Of a DNA stretch of 64,000 nucleotides, positions 1 to 12,654 are shown in pieces (the stretch's first letter is position 1; each line of letters begins with the position of its first letter). The stretch comes from Gnetum montanum (taxonomy: Eukaryota; Streptophyta; Gnetopsida; Gnetales; Gnetaceae), in assembly GCA_015680685.1 (NCBI GenBank), contig MNCI01009432.1, forward strand, positions 169,679-233,678, given 5' to 3'. A program made the position numbers and the translations under genes. Under the pieces are notes generated by a model, which was not told the origin of the DNA, did no database searches, and saw only the letters and a list, made by a program, of their open reading frames with translations.

Positions 1-893
1 TAAAATAATAAATCTAATCCTAGTTGGATTTCAAACTTAGTCCTTGTCCAAATGAAATCAAGTTAAATACAACTATGCACTAACTTTAGAAACCTTAATA
101 CATCTTGTATCATATCCCTAAATTTACCTTAATTTCTTTAATAATTTTTATTATTTTTTAGTCCTTTCTTAATAATTTTTATTATTATTAATTTGTTAAT
201 TAATATTAGATTCTAAAGAAGGAAAAAGACCTAAGCATTAATATTCTCTCATTATTTTATCAATTACAATAAAAGAAATGTATGGGTTACCATTATGAAA
301 AAATAGACCTAACCATTATAAAATATGTGTTCAAGTATTACAACATCAAAGGAAATTTTCAAAAAATAAAACTCTTTAATCTTCATCGATTGTGTCCTAC
401 CAACTACATTGTCCTTCTACCTCTACCACTTATGGAAGCATTATCTACATGCAACAAGAGTCACCACTCTCTAAGTAGTTAAACCTACCTTGTTGTCCCT
501 TAGAAGACATGACTGAAGTGGACCATCATAGCTACATAAAAATGTTAGATTACATTATGAAATTAATCATTAGAGAACAAACTTGGCATGCAAGACTTCC
601 AAGTATTTAGTTTAACATTAAGTTGACCACAAGTTACTACCAAAAATAATGAAAACTTAGTTTTTGCTAATAAGATTTTCAAAGGCTACTACCCCAACTT
701 GTGTTATAATAGTTAATAGCAAATGGACTAAGCTACAATCTTCTCATTGTAAAAAATCTTAAAACATCACCATCATCAATTAATCTTCAATGGTATTATC
801 TAGTGATTATGTTATCATGTAACCTCAATAGGCTTGCAACAATCCTATGGCCCAAGTAGGAAGTCCCTAAAACTCAAATTACATGATAGGGAT
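1..893. other. AT-rich left flank, nothing recognised
   Basis: No coding region, RNA gene or LTR boundary could be supported here. The longest open stretch (282-482, plus strand) has ordinary AT-rich composition and no motif I recognise. It ends where the 3' LTR of element E begins. It does not read as the missing RNase H or integrase of element I, which would be expected if E had simply inserted into I. Confidence 0.5.
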
Positions 894-1420
894 TATCAAT
901 ATTTTGGTGCTAGCATTAAAACGTTTTGCATGACATAATCCAAGAATTGTAAATTAATAATGAAATAAGAATGGATTTAAGGTAAAATACACCTCAAATT
1001 TCATAGTTTCTACAAGTACAACATAAGAGTCCTCAATGCATTAGTCTAAAGATTAGAGACATAATAAGTATGGATTGAGTAATTATACAAGCATAAATAT
1101 CAATAAGACATGCGTATACAAATTACCATAAAAGGAAAACTAGTATATAGACATGACATTATTTTCTTAAAAGAGCTAAGATGAATTCATACTCTAATGC
1201 ATCTAGTCCTATGCCTTGCTTTAAAGAGAAGGATGATGATCCAAGCTAGAAAGGCAAAGCCTCTCTAACAAGCCTTCCTATCTTTGTGATAAGATTCATA
1301 AGCAATTAGGGCCATGTAGTTCTATGATGATGGTTAAAATAACATGAAATTCAAAAGGATCCTCACACTTATCTAGCCTCCATTAAAAAGGAAAATAACT
1401 TTTAGTCCACCAATAAGACA
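894..1420 (-). repeat. 3' LTR of element E
   Basis: This stretch aligns by eye with 43904-44190 plus 54226-54462. Shared blocks include runs around aacataagag, aataagacatgc, gacatgacatt and aggcaaagcctc. On the minus strand it would start TGTCTTATTGG, directly after a purine-rich tract, and end in a block that in the other copy abuts the primer-binding site. Many substitutions and small gaps separate the copies, so the insertion is old. Confidence 0.7.
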
Positions 1421-1440
1421 TGTTTCCCTATCCTCTTCTT
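1421..1440 (-). other. Polypurine tract of element E
   Basis: On the minus strand this is a run of A and G (aagaagaggatagggaaa) immediately before the 3' LTR start. That is the expected position and composition of the plus-strand priming site of an LTR retrotransposon. Confidence 0.55.
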
Positions 1441-2962
1441 AACTTGAACAAAGTAATTTCCTTGGATATTAAGGCTTTATTCATATGCTTTTTCAAACAT
1501 GGAGTACACATTAGCTATTAATGAACTTCAAACAACTAAACACCTTCTAACAAATGTATAGAAGAAGGTCCACTAGCTAGGATCCCCAAACTACAAAGAA
1601 AAAATATTGAATTCAACTTAACATTCAATAGAGGTTTAGACATGTTCACATTACCCAAGTTAAGAAAGAAAATGTTTACCCTTTTACATGTAAATTGTAC
1701 CAATCTTTCAACATGGAGTGAAATCTAATTACTTGATATATGAGCTAGTTCTCTAACTCTAGTAGTAATATGAAAGTGTAGAGTTGATCCTATATGATCA
1801 AAGAAAAACTACTTTGCACCTTAGGGAAATCATTTACCATGTCTAATAGTACTCTAACACTAGCATATGTAGGGATCTTTGGAACTTTAACCTGAATGTA
1901 ACATTTTCCAACTTATCAAATAAAGGATAAGACACACTAATTCTCCATCCTTTAGAATTGGTCCATCTCATATTTACTTAGTTTCATTCAATCTATCACA
2001 CATCTACCAAATTTTTATCCATGCAATACTATGATTTCCATTAGGAAGTAACTGCATTAGACTAGCCATATTTATATATCCATACATGTAAATCAATGTG
2101 GTTATTTACACAAAACATTAAAATAAATAACTACTTCTTTGTAAGAGTATTTCATTCTTCACAAGTGTCCTCCTTCAAGGACATCGCTTGCTAACACACC
2201 AAGAATCCCACTTTCTAATCAGGAGCATAATTAGTGGTGCTCATATTAATGAAATAAATTAATCATCCTTTTACTACCTTAACATTTGAAGGTCCTTGGG
2301 ATCTTAAGGCTATTAGATCAACATATTCTGTGTAGAATTTTTCCATCATGGAAGCATGGAACATAGAATGATATTTTTCAAGATATGATCGCAAATACAA
2401 CTTATGCAACCAAGTTTACATGAGCAAGGATCTTAAAAGATCCATCATGATGCCTCAAGAACTTTTCACATGCCCCCTTATTTGGATTTATTTTCCCTAC
2501 ATAATTTATTTTTAAAAGATCTTATTCTCCGACATTAAAATCCAACAATCGCTGCTTACTATCAATATATTTTTTCATATGCTAGATAAACTTCTTTGAG
2601 TATAGGCTAACCACTTAGATACACTCTACGTAGTATTTTACAAACTCATTAGCTAAAGTATTGAGATCTTAATGTAAGGTTTTTAATAGTTAAGGCACCA
2701 ATGGTTGTCTCATAAAGGCTAATTCTATTGAAGAGAACCTTGTGGCTAAGGACTTCTAAATGTTGTAATTCATATGAGCCACAGGTAATAGAGCCTATTT
2801 AATCAAACAAGATGAAGTATCTCAAGTACTTCTCCAAGACCCTTTTCACCCATTCTATTTGTCCATTTATCTAAGGATGATACCCTAAAAAGATCCACAA
2901 GTTCATGTCCAACATCTTAAACATCTTTTGTTAAAAATCTCCCATTAAATAGAAGATCCAAA
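1421..2962 (-). pseudogene. Element E integrase, C-terminal part (broken)
   Basis: On the minus strand, near 2814-2900, the sequence reads YHP, then GQIEWVKRVLEKYLRYF with an in-frame stop before it. This matches the conserved Ty3/gypsy integrase block that carries the catalytic glutamate (usually YHPQTDGQTERVNRTLE). In the intact enzyme this block belongs to the D,D-35-E core that inserts the cDNA. The rest, down to the polypurine tract, would be the integrase C-terminal region, but stops and frameshifts are frequent and I cannot define the end. Element F interrupts the gene at 2962/2963, just upstream of this block, so the first two catalytic aspartates are separated from it. It is non-functional. 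Confidence 0.6.
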
Positions 2963-4024
2963 TGTTGACCTTTGGTATGTCAAAACCTTAAGGAAAATGG
3001 AGAACATAGAATGTTTTTGAATGTAATGATTTTGCAAGGCATGAATGAGAACTCTAGAAATGAGATCTACAAAGAGATGTCAAAGTAGAGACTACATGGT
3101 TAAGATGAGAGCATAGAAAAGCATGAATAAAAATGAAGACTATGAGTTAAATGAAGATGCTTCAAGGATTGGAATGAAGAGAAGTTGAAAAGATTAAGCC
3201 TCAGAAGAAAAAGTGCAAGATTTGAGGAGACATCTACTATTTTCAGGAGACATCTCGATTGCAAAAGAGACATCTCCCAGGGATGTCCCACTCATAAAGG
3301 AAACGTCTCCTCAAAATTGAAGTCAATTTTAGAGAGACATCCTAATTTTGAAGAATATGTCTATACTAGCCATTAGATACCCATTGCATAAATTTTGAGG
3401 TGTTTTTGGAAATTTTAAGACTATAAGAAGACTTCAATCTCTTGGATATTTTGTAAGCATTTTCAACATCAAAGCCATCATTGTCTAGTCTATTCTATTA
3501 TACTTGTGTACTTGATTTATCACATCATTTTCTTGATTGTTTGTAGAACTATGCTTCAAAGTACAAGGAACTATAATTTAGATTACACTATTTCCTTGCA
3601 TTTGTTTTCTCCCTGGTAGCACTATGGGGTTGATGTGCTTCTAGTGAGAAGGCATCATAATTGAGCTTTTTGAGATCTTGTGGGTTTAAGTGTTTGTCCA
3701 CTGTCAAAAAATTTTGGAGTGGAGCTCAATTTGTAAAGTTTGTGGAATTCTTGAAACCACATTTTGAGCTTGTTGAGACGTTGTGGGATTGAGTGGTTTC
3801 ATAGTAATGAAAAACTCTACTGCAGAGTTCAAATCTTGTACAATGTATGATACTTTTCAAACCACATTTTGAGAAACAAAGTCTGGAGGTGTGCAAGAAC
3901 TCTACCTTCCAAGTGTGGATGTACCCAAGTTGGGAAATCATGCAAAATTTGGATGTGATTTTTATGGTTATTTAATTTTGATTTGGGGACTTAATCATCC
4001 CCCATTCTAAGTTCTCAGTTGTCA
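2963..4024 (+). repeat. 5' LTR of element F
   Basis: It starts TGTTGACC and is nearly co-linear with 8331-9374, sharing long identical runs such as ttgcaaggcatgaatgagaa. The upstream part contains a cluster of GAGACATCT-type motifs (3226-3360) that also appears inside the element at 6060-6220. The exact 3' edge is uncertain (ctca at 4015-4018 or gtca at 4021-4024). Confidence 0.8.
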
Positions 4025-4026
4025 AG

Positions 4027-4042
4027 TGCTATTAGAGCCTGG
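4027..4042 (+). other. Primer-binding site of element F
   Basis: TGCTATTAGAGCCTGG directly follows the 5' LTR. It matches the plant tRNA-iMet-type primer-binding site (TGGTATCAGAGC) with a few changes. This is where the tRNA would prime first-strand cDNA synthesis. Confidence 0.65.
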
Positions 4043-4079
4043 TACTCTTTCATTCGACATCAACTTTCAAGAGTGAACT

Positions 4080-5880
4080 ATGGAGGGGACATCCTACACA
4101 AAGCCACCAATGTTTAATGGATTTAACTTTGCCTACTAGAAGGAAAGGATGCAATGCTTCTTCATGTCTATGGATTTTGAAGTATGGGAGTTCATCCTTA
4201 AAGGATATACACCACCCATTAATAGTGCAACAAAGGCCTTCAAGCCCTAGAGCAAGTGGGCACAAGAAGAAAGAGATAAGTTTATGTATGATTCTAAAGA
4301 AAAAAAATTGTTTATATTGTGCATTGAATAAAATTGAATTTAATAGAGTAGTTGGATGTCAAATTGGCAAAGAAATTTAGGAAACTTTAGAAGCTACCTA
4401 TGAGGGAACATTGATAGTTAAGTAATCTAAACTTTTAGTTTTGCTAAGTGAGTATGATAAGATTAGAATGAGAGAAGGAGAAAAGATGAAAGATTATTTC
4501 TATAGGGAAAATGATCTTGTTATGGCAATTATGGGCATAGGAAAATACTTACTTGAAAGGGATGTAATAATAATAATGATTAGAACTCTATAACTAGAAT
4601 TTAGGTCTAAGGTTACAACCATGGAGGAGATTAGATATTTTTTAGTTTTAAAATTTGAAGAACTCCAAAGTGCTCTTATAGCTTATGAAATGAATCTCAT
4701 AAGTGAAGGGGAAATAAAATAAAAGTCCATTTTCCTAAAATTTTCCTCTAAGGAAAAGGAACCTACTAAGTAAAATGTGAGCAATGAAGAAGAAATAGTA
4801 CTTTTATCAAGAAGGTTACAAAGGCTTATGGCAAGAAGGAGTAAGAACTCCAATCAATAAAGACCCAATCAATTCAAAGGTAAGGAAATAAGTAAAAAAT
4901 TTTCAAGTTTGAGTTTTGATTCTTCTTGAATTGAATGTTGGGTTTCCAATGGAAGAGGCCATGTGGCCTCTGAATGTCCTAGTAATGGTAGGTTTCAACA
5001 AAGGGACATAAGTCATATGGATATGAAAAAGACCAACTTCTACACAAGTTGGGATGATGGAGAACAAAGTGAAGAAGAAGTGGAGGATAATGTAAAAAAT
5101 TCTCACCTCATCTGTATGGCCCTCACAAATGATGATGTTGGCAACTTAGATGATGAATTTGAAAATGACAAAGAAAGGTATGAAATTTTATGTAATGAAA
5201 TTTTATCTTTTCAAAATATTTTCATCAAGTTGAGTAAACAACTACAAATAAAGGATAAATATATTTCTTCATTAAATATAAATATTTCTAATCTCAAAAA
5301 ATACATCTCAAACCTTAAGGCCAAGAATAAAGAGCTAACAAAGTCTTGTGAGTAGATTAAGGAAGAAATTACAGAAGCCAAACTTATAAATGAGAGGTCA
5401 ATCAAAGGAAAAGAATCACTATGGATGGTTCTTGGACAAGGAGGAAGTCCACATGATAAAAGTGGACTAGGATGTTATTGACAAGGAGAAGCCTTTACAT
5501 AGACTACATCTTAATAAAAGGCTTCTCCAAATAATGAAGAATTAATAGCCACTACATTTCCACCAAGAGCAGCTTCAAGGTTTGATCACTTTAACCACTA
5601 TAATAAGGTTAGATGTTATTATTGTAATAAATTTTTGCATAATCAATGGGAGTTCAATTAAAAATATTATCACACAAACATTTGGTTGTATCATAAGAAT
5701 CCTTGGTCTTACCCAAATGCACCTAGAAAGGTAATCTTGTATGATAAAAATGAATGAAGGAAAACTCAAAAGGATAAGGAAGTTAAGAAAGTATGGAGAA
5801 TCAAAAGGAAAGAACATGAAAATGAGAAGAATATCTCCACCAAATTTGTGAAAGGGATCCAAGCCTTGGAAAATTGAAGA
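4080..5880 (+). pseudogene. Element F Gag (copia/SIRE-like), broken
   Basis: This is the capsid-nucleocapsid polyprotein of a copia element. From the ATG at 4080 the protein reads MEGTSYTKPPMFNGFNFAY, a stop, KERMQCFFMSMDFEVWEF: the N-terminal pattern of copia Gag, with a TAG where Trp is expected. A degenerate CCHC zinc knuckle (GRGHVASECP, second Cys lost) lies at about 4936-4977. An acidic segment and a coiled coil follow (4963-5355, open for 130 residues). A second knuckle-like CYYCNKFLH is at about 5610-5660, followed by a lysine-rich tail ending near 5880. This layout resembles SIRE/Maximus-lineage Gag. At least ten stops, mostly TAG, plus frameshifts disable it. Confidence 0.7.
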
Positions 5881-6660
5881 AGTTTGTGTAAGAAGAAAAA
5901 CCTCAAAACAGGAATCTAATTCTTAAGCTTACTAGGCACCTTCATTTTCATTAGCAAGGAGGGTAAGTAGAGGTAACTTTTTAATTCCTTGTAAGTATCT
6001 TATAACACTGTAATCCTTGATAGCCATCCCTATGATTTATCTTACAAAATTCCATCTTGTTGAGATGTCTACTAGGAGACATATTCTATGAAAAATTTAC
6101 TTCTAAAAGGATATGTCTACTCCCAAATAGAGACATCTACCTAAGTTTTACCTTAACATGGACGATACATCTATTTTTTAAAAGAGACATCTATCTATAG
6201 TTTTAGACATGGAGGAGACGTCTACTTTTTCGTTAAAAACCCTGATTTGATGTAAATATAAAAATCCAAACCATTCTTTTTGACTCATTTTGAATGAGAT
6301 GACTAGGTCCCTATCATCAATAATTATTTGAGCATACATGGGCCATGAGAAGGTTGAGAAATCAAGGGAAACACTAAAGAAGAGGTTATGGGAAGCATCC
6401 ACAAGCAATCCAAGCACATATAACCCCTAGTTTAGATTTTGCAATGCTCAGCATCAATTTGAGGCAACTCAAACCATTTTCATCATTTTAGGGGATTCTT
6501 TTTCCTTTCCTCTACATAGGTAGCAAGTATTAATGATTTTTTTTTCAAGTTTTGAATTCGGTTACCTTCATTTCCTTGGATTTATGTGTCTTTGAAGTTA
6601 TTATTTGAGTGTTTTATTATAATACTATAATTACGAATGTTGTTGTTGGAACATTTACTA
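5881..6660 (+). other. Element F internal spacer with GAGACATCT motifs
   Basis: No coding sequence is supported here. Between 6060 and 6220 there are about six variants of GAGACATCT or ATGTCTACT. They are the same motifs that cluster in the upstream part of F's LTRs (3226-3360). Confidence 0.5.
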
Positions 6661-7990
6661 CAATGGTTGGGGATTTGATGATTGATGTGTCTTCTCAAAT
6701 GGTTATTGCACTTCTTGGGATCTCTAGTGCTGATGTCTTCTAGGTCTCCATTCATTCCATGAATGATAGTTTTATGAATGGTTAATTCCTATTACCCAAA
6801 ATGAATTTTATGATGCATTTTTTGGGGAGTATGTGTCTCTTGGTAGTGGGAGAATTTATAGGAAGAAGATGTTTCCAAATGCTTCTACTCTATAACACAT
6901 TATATTGTATAAAATTATTGTAAAATATGGAAGATATAAGTATTTGTTTCTAGCCAAAACTTTTGTTCTATACTACCTTCTTATAGGACATCCAATGGGC
7001 TTAGGCCATATTCTTTTCCATGACATGTTAAACATGTTCACCAAAGAGAGAATATTTGGACATCCTCATCTTATCAATCTATTGATTCATCAAAGAGGTA
7101 TGCCCATTCCTAAAATGCCTTTGGTAAAAGGCAAGAGGATCCTTGGTGAGTATGTAGAGAAGAGGACCTCTTCCCATGTTCATGAAGTAGAAGCTAGAAC
7201 CAAGCCACCTCAGTCCCAAAAGAGGAGATCAACACCACCATTTGAGACCTCTCCTTAGTTGAGAAATTCTAAATCTACTAGTGGACAAGTGAGATCTATC
7301 TTAAATAAGATACTTTGGCCATTTTCTCATACCTTGGGGATGATTGATAGGAATCTCTCTTACCTACATAAGAGAATGGATGCAATTGGAGTACCTCTTC
7401 CTCTTGATGGAAAGTAGTTTGAGGAGATTATCACTCCTCTCACTTCAAATAGTGAGGAGGACCTTACTATTCTACTATAACATTTGATAGTAGTTGGACA
7501 TTTCTAGGATTATGACTCAAGAAATGAGTCTAATTTAGAGGATCCTATTGCATCATTGGCACATGTCCAAGGGGAGCATCTTGATCCCATGCAACCTGGA
7601 CCTAGTTCTCATCATTAGGATGATACTTTTAGATCATTTGAGTAGCAAGCCATGGAGAGCATCTTTGGGAGTTCATCCCAATGAAGTCCTACCAATGCCA
7701 TCACCTATCAAAGGAAGGGAGCATCCTCATCCTCTTAGTAGGCTCCATCATGGCCAAATCAACTAGCTTCATCTTGATTCCAAATGAAGCTTCTTCCATA
7801 GAGATCTCTTATCCAACCAATCTCTTTGGATGATGATGATGAGAAGCACATGTCCAGGGTGAGTAGCAATAGTGATGATCATGAGGAAGAGATGTATAGA
7901 CCTTTTAGAGCATAACTGCTTTGGATAAAGATTCAAATGATGTGATCGAGGTTATTGATTAGAGTCCTCAGGTGCTCTCTCCTTTTTGAT
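6661..7990 (+). pseudogene. Element F second ORF, possible plant transposon-associated protein
   Basis: A decayed reading frame follows the spacer. Its best open part is 6905-7258 (117 aa), containing KYLFLAKTFVLYYLLIGHPMGLGHILFHDML and then a basic, proline-rich tail; upstream, NEFYDAFFGEYVSL-like residues are readable after a frame change. The pattern (an NFY/EFY block, then a hydrophobic L-Y-LLTG-P-N segment and I---M) resembles the domain often annotated as 'putative plant transposon protein', which is frequent in plant LTR elements without pol. That assignment is from memory of the family and is tentative. Downstream, to 7990, residues such as SYLHKRMDAIGVPLP are readable between stops. 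I infer an accessory ORF carried by F; its function is unknown. Confidence 0.35.
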
Positions 7991-8315
7991 GATGTCCAAA
8001 AATGGGGAGATAACTTGATGTACACATATGTGGTTTTTGTTAAGGGTTTTTAGAAACTAGTTGTATGGATATTTTATGAATTTTTTATAGATATTTTATG
8101 CTTATCATAACTATATGTTTTGTGGTTTATGGAGATAGGTTTTCTTGTTGCATAGTATAGTTTTATTTATCCTACCCTATTCCTTGATCTTTAGACCCAT
8201 TATTCTAGTTATAACCTTAGATACCATTGGAATTTATACATATTAATATTTTTATTAGTTATTATTATTTAAAATATTTATTGACTCACCCATTTTATTA
8301 AGTTTTGGACATCAA

Positions 8316-8330
8316 CAACAAGGGGAAGAT
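8316..8330 (+). other. Polypurine tract of element F
   Basis: acaaggggaagat lies directly before the 3' LTR start TGTTGACC. Its position and purine content fit the plus-strand priming site. Confidence 0.65.
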
Positions 8331-9374
8331 TGTTGACCTTTTGATATGTCCAAACTTTAAGGAAAATGGAGAACATCTAATGTTGTGGAATGTGATGATT
8401 TTGCAAGGCATGAATGAGAACTCTAGAAATGAGATCTACAAATAGATGTCAAAGAGAGGACTACATGGGAAAGATGAGATCATAGAAAGGCATGGATAAA
8501 AATGAAGGCTATGAGTCAAATGAAGATGCTTTGAGGATTGGGAAGAAGACAAATTGATGAGGTGAAGCCTCAAAAGATAAAGTGGGATATTTGAGGATAC
8601 ATTTACTATTTTTATGAGATTTCTCCATTACAAAAGAAACATCCCACTTGTAAAGGAGAGGTCTTCCTAGAATTGAAGTTAATTTAAGAGAGAAATCCCA
8701 ATCTCGAAGGAGATTTCTACACTAGCCGTTAGATAGCTATTGCATGAATTTTGAGGTGTTTTAGGAAACTCCAAGTCTATAAGTTTATTTTAATCTCTTG
8801 GGTATTTTGTAAGAATTTTCAACATCAAAGACATCATTTGTCTATTATAATCTATTGTACTTATATACTTCATTTATCATATCATTTGCTTAATTGTTTA
8901 TAGAATTATGCTTAAAAGTAGAAGGACCTTCAATTTAAGTTACATTATTTCCTTGTGTTTTTATTTCTCTCTTGTAGCCCTATAGGGTTGATGTGCTTCT
9001 TATGAGAAGGAACCTCAATTAAGCTTCTCGAGATCCTATGAGATTGAGTATTTATGCAGCATCAAAACACTTTGGAGTAGAGCTCAATTTGTAAAGGTTG
9101 TTGGATCCTTGAAACCACATTCTAAGCTTTTTGGGACCTTATGGGGTTTAGTGGTTTTGTAGCAATGAAACACTCTGATGTATAGCTTAGAGCTTGTATA
9201 GGGTGTGGTACCCTTGAAACCACCTTTTGAGAAACAAAGTGTAAGGTGTGCAAGGATTCTACCCTCCAAGTTTGAACATACCCAAGTTGGTGAACCACAT
9301 AAATTTAGATGTGGGTTTTATGGTTATTTAATTTTTATTTGGAGAACTTATTCAACCCCCCTTCTAAGTTCTCG
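8331..9374 (+). repeat. 3' LTR of element F
   Basis: This is the direct copy of 2963-4024: it starts TGTTGACC and ends near ctaagttctcg, where the 5' copy has ctaagttctca. The two LTRs carry dozens of visible differences, so F is not recent. Confidence 0.8.
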
Positions 9375-9540
9375 AACCTTAATGATCAGACATAATTATT
9401 GATGAAAATAAAAAATAATGAATGATATTATCAAGGAATAAGAATATCATATTTTCAACAATCAAAGATATGGGTATGAGATGAAAATCACATATTTAAA
9501 GAATTTTTACACAACTATAAGAATGCTAGAAAATCCCTAT
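9375..9540 (-). other. Residual element E sequence between F and G
   Basis: This is a short AT-rich stretch that should be the upstream continuation of E's integrase/RNase H region. No motif can be read with confidence. Confidence 0.35.
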
Positions 9541-10344
9541 TGATGAGCGGCGAGGTATCCCTATGCTCAACCATACGAATATGAGCATTTCACGCATGAT
9601 TTGGTTGAATTCCAAGGAGTAAGTTCCTATGTGCCTTCGTGGAACAATAATGGGTTGGTTAATCATTGTCTTCCCAAACATACTTGTATGTCATGGTTGT
9701 ATGGTTAAGTAAGCTTGAGGCATATGATTTTTATGGTTTTTATGTGTTTATATATCCTATGTTAGTAAGGAGGGGGAGAGATAACTAAGTAAATAATCTA
9801 ATTTAACTACTCATTAACTAATTTCTAATTACTCCTAACACCAGTATCCATTCCCACTTTCTGTACAAATCCTGAACTAGTGCAACACTATTGGGATTAC
9901 CAAACGCTAATTGTTATTGGGTTACCAAGTGCTACACACATGCTTGAAGCAATCGTATTAATTGTATTTAACTAAGAGAGTTGTAACGTGAGAGAGATCA
10001 TTAATTAACTAGGAAATCTTTAACTAATAATTAACACTAATTAATCTATTTTTATGGTACAAGGTTTATTATAAATTTCATCTTTATTGCCGTACACAAA
10101 GTGTGCTCAGGTACACAATGCTCGAATAAAGATCCATTCACTCTATGACTCCTACTATGGGCATGTAGAAATAATTCTAACTCTGGAGGGAATAAATGGC
10201 AAGATTTTGTCTAAGGGACTAACTTATAATGTAAAAACCAAGGGCACAACCTCTTATTTATAGGCAATAAGGTAGGCTACGATATCGGGTATTCGACATC
10301 ACATAATTGATCTAATATTGCAAACATGATATTGCGGTTCATCA
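9541..10344 (-). repeat. Solo LTR G of the D/H/I family
   Basis: On the minus strand this is a complete LTR of the D family. It starts TGATGAACC, has a TATA box (cctataaata, minus strand, near 10255) and ends ATGCTCATCA-like sequence. The plus strand begins tgatgagcggcgaggtatccctatg, closely matching the reverse complement of 54190-54225. Neither side has a primer-binding site or polypurine tract. The flanks are cctat (9536-9540) and ccttt (10345-10349), a 4 of 5 match that fits a decayed 5-bp target duplication. A solo LTR by LTR-LTR recombination is the simplest reading. Confidence 0.75.
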
Positions 10345-12654
10345 CCTTTAATATGGAGATTCCTATGATAAAATGCATGAAAATAGCCACCAATGGAAGA
10401 TTTGGAATCTCCAAGAGATAAAGAAACCCCTATGGACCTCTTGTCTTATTAGCAAACCAAATAGCTTTGTAGAAAATTTGCCATATAAATCCCTAGTTTT
10501 GGATAGTAGAACCTTTTTTCCACCAATGCCACTATCTATTAGTATCCAAAATGGCCTACTCATATGATGCTATGACATTCATCAATGATCTAAGAGTGTA
10601 AGGCATACTAGTTTTGAACATAGATTTAATTTTGCTTGTACATGACTAGGCCATTCACTTCACTTAAATTTGATTCACCATCACCATATAATAATTCCAA
10701 CAACTCTTGAGTACACTAATCATGATGTAATACATTCCTAAATATTTTTTCAAATTTCATGGTCAACCACCACTCAAGATCCATTAGGATGATCTAAAAT
10801 CTATATTGAACATACCTAAGAACATTACTTCAAAGCATCTATGATCACATTCTCTCTACACTATCAATAGTCAAACTAAAGATTAATTGCTTACAAAAAA
10901 CTCAATCATTGAGCTTTCTTTATATTGAACTTTAATTATGTGAGAATTTAGATTTTAGTAATATTATCTATTTTAACTACCATGTGACCACTTAGGAGAT
11001 AGTACCATCAAATGTAAAGATAATGCATAATGACATAAATCTCATTTTCATGTAATAGCCACAAATATTTTATTATATTCATCTTCTTTAATTTAAATGA
11101 CACTAATGATTTAAAAAGTGTCCCTCTACTTGTATCATTCAAATCATTATTATGATCTTTAAATGGCTTTAAGAAGTTAAGAAGGGTGAACAAAGGTTAG
11201 GTTATCAAGGCCATCCTAAAGTTATCAAAAGTTGTTTACCACATATCATTCCATACCCAAGGAACATATTTCTTCTATAAGCTTGTTATGGGTTTTATCA
11301 CACCTATGAATCTTAAAATTTTTTTAATAATATATAGTCAATCCTATTAATTTGAGCAATTCATGTAAGTCCTTTGAAATAGTCCATGTGGTAATGACAT
11401 TCACTTTCTTTAGATTTAGTCTTACCTTGCCTCTATCAATGATATGACCAAAGAAACTCAACTCTAATTATTCAAATTCACACTTCTCTTACTTAATATT
11501 CAACATGTGATCTTGTAATTTAGAAAACATTATATCAAAGTATTAAATGTGTTCCTTCATAAAATGAGAGTACACAAAGATATCATCAAGATATACCATC
11601 ATGAACTCATCAAGATACAAGTAGAATACCTTATTTATAAAAGTGTAACTAGTGATAGAAACATTACAAAACTCAAAAGGCATGATAGTCTACTTGAAAA
11701 AAATATAACAAGTAGCATTATCTATCTTTTATTCATATCCTTTTGTAATCTACATATACTAGTAACATTGATAAAGGTTGAATCAAGAGAAGACTCAAGT
11801 CACCACTAGCTAGTTGAACAAGTTCAAAGATAATGGTACTAGATACCTATTCTTAATGATATGCTTGTTTAAGAGCATAAAATTACAAGTCTTAAAATAT
11901 AATTCTCCTTATTACTAAATAATACCATGGATCCATATGTAGATTTTGAGGGTCAAATAAAATCCTTTTTAACCAAGCTCACCAATTGATTTTCAACTCT
12001 GCCAATTCAGAGGTAGTAATTTGATAAGATCATTGATTGGAAAGGCTACTTCTTGATAATAATTCATTTTTATGGTCTACCATCTATATTTTTGGTAATT
12101 CACTTGGCAACTACACCAACATCAAATTTTTATACCTTTCTAGCATACTCTTAATCTTCATGTTCATACACATTGCATCATCCTCTTCTATGTTTCTTAA
12201 GATGATACAAAAAATCTATTGGATTAGGCCCCAATAATTCCACTTCATCATCATTAGTAAGATAATATTAATCTCATAAAGTATACTAATTACTCCTAGT
12301 GCAAATGTCTTCATCACCTAGAATGATTTTTCATGAAAAATGTAAAGGACATCTAGACATGAGATAACCAATACCATTTCCTTCTTATAAAACTCTTGTT
12401 AAAGAATGACTCGAAAATAGGTAATGATCACAACTAAAAAATGTAATTGTTCATTCCATTGATCTACATGTACCTTCATGTTTTTCACTACTTCTATATA
12501 TCTAATTCAATGAAATGTGGCTAACTTATAGGATGCGAATAATAATTTGACTCACAAATGAAGGATGTCAGTAATTCTAGTGAAAGAAAGTTATGGTTGG
12601 CACTTGTACCAACTAAGGAATCTACTATCTTTGACAAAAGTTAGTAGAAAAGGG
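10345..12654 (-). pseudogene. Element E reverse transcriptase and RNase H remnant
   Basis: This stretch would encode the polymerase that copies RNA to cDNA. On the minus strand, VYLDDIFVYS is readable at about 11575-11600 (YLDD catalytic aspartates, 11582-11593). It is followed by KCEFE, then LSFFGHIIDRGKVRLN (about 11425-11490), the standard order after the Ty3/gypsy RT active site. Upstream (11760-12000) a stop-ridden fragment matches the ELKKQL...GFIRPS and NRYPLP-type blocks after frame changes. Below 11300 the RNase H is hard to follow; ENVIIDALK near 10850 resembles the ENVVADALSR block that ends RNase H. Element C cuts it off at 12655. It is non-functional. Confidence 0.6.

Larger units (their letters stand above)
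2963..9374 (+). mobile_element. Element F: Ty1/copia-type element with gag but no pol
   Basis: Two closely similar direct LTRs (2963-4024 and 8331-9374) begin TGTTGACC. The first is followed by a primer-binding site and the second is preceded by a polypurine tract. The 4.3-kb internal region has a copia-type Gag with two zinc knuckles and a coiled coil, then a second ORF region that may be related to plant transposon-associated proteins. I see no protease, integrase, RT or RNase H, so F would depend on another element's enzymes (a large retrotransposon derivative). It sits in E's integrase. I could not find a clean target-site duplication (ccaaa on the left). Confidence 0.75.

Noticed and set aside
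282-482. 66-residue plus-strand frame as a small gene
   Set aside because: No recognised motif, AT-rich background, no homologue visible in the window; length is expected by chance.
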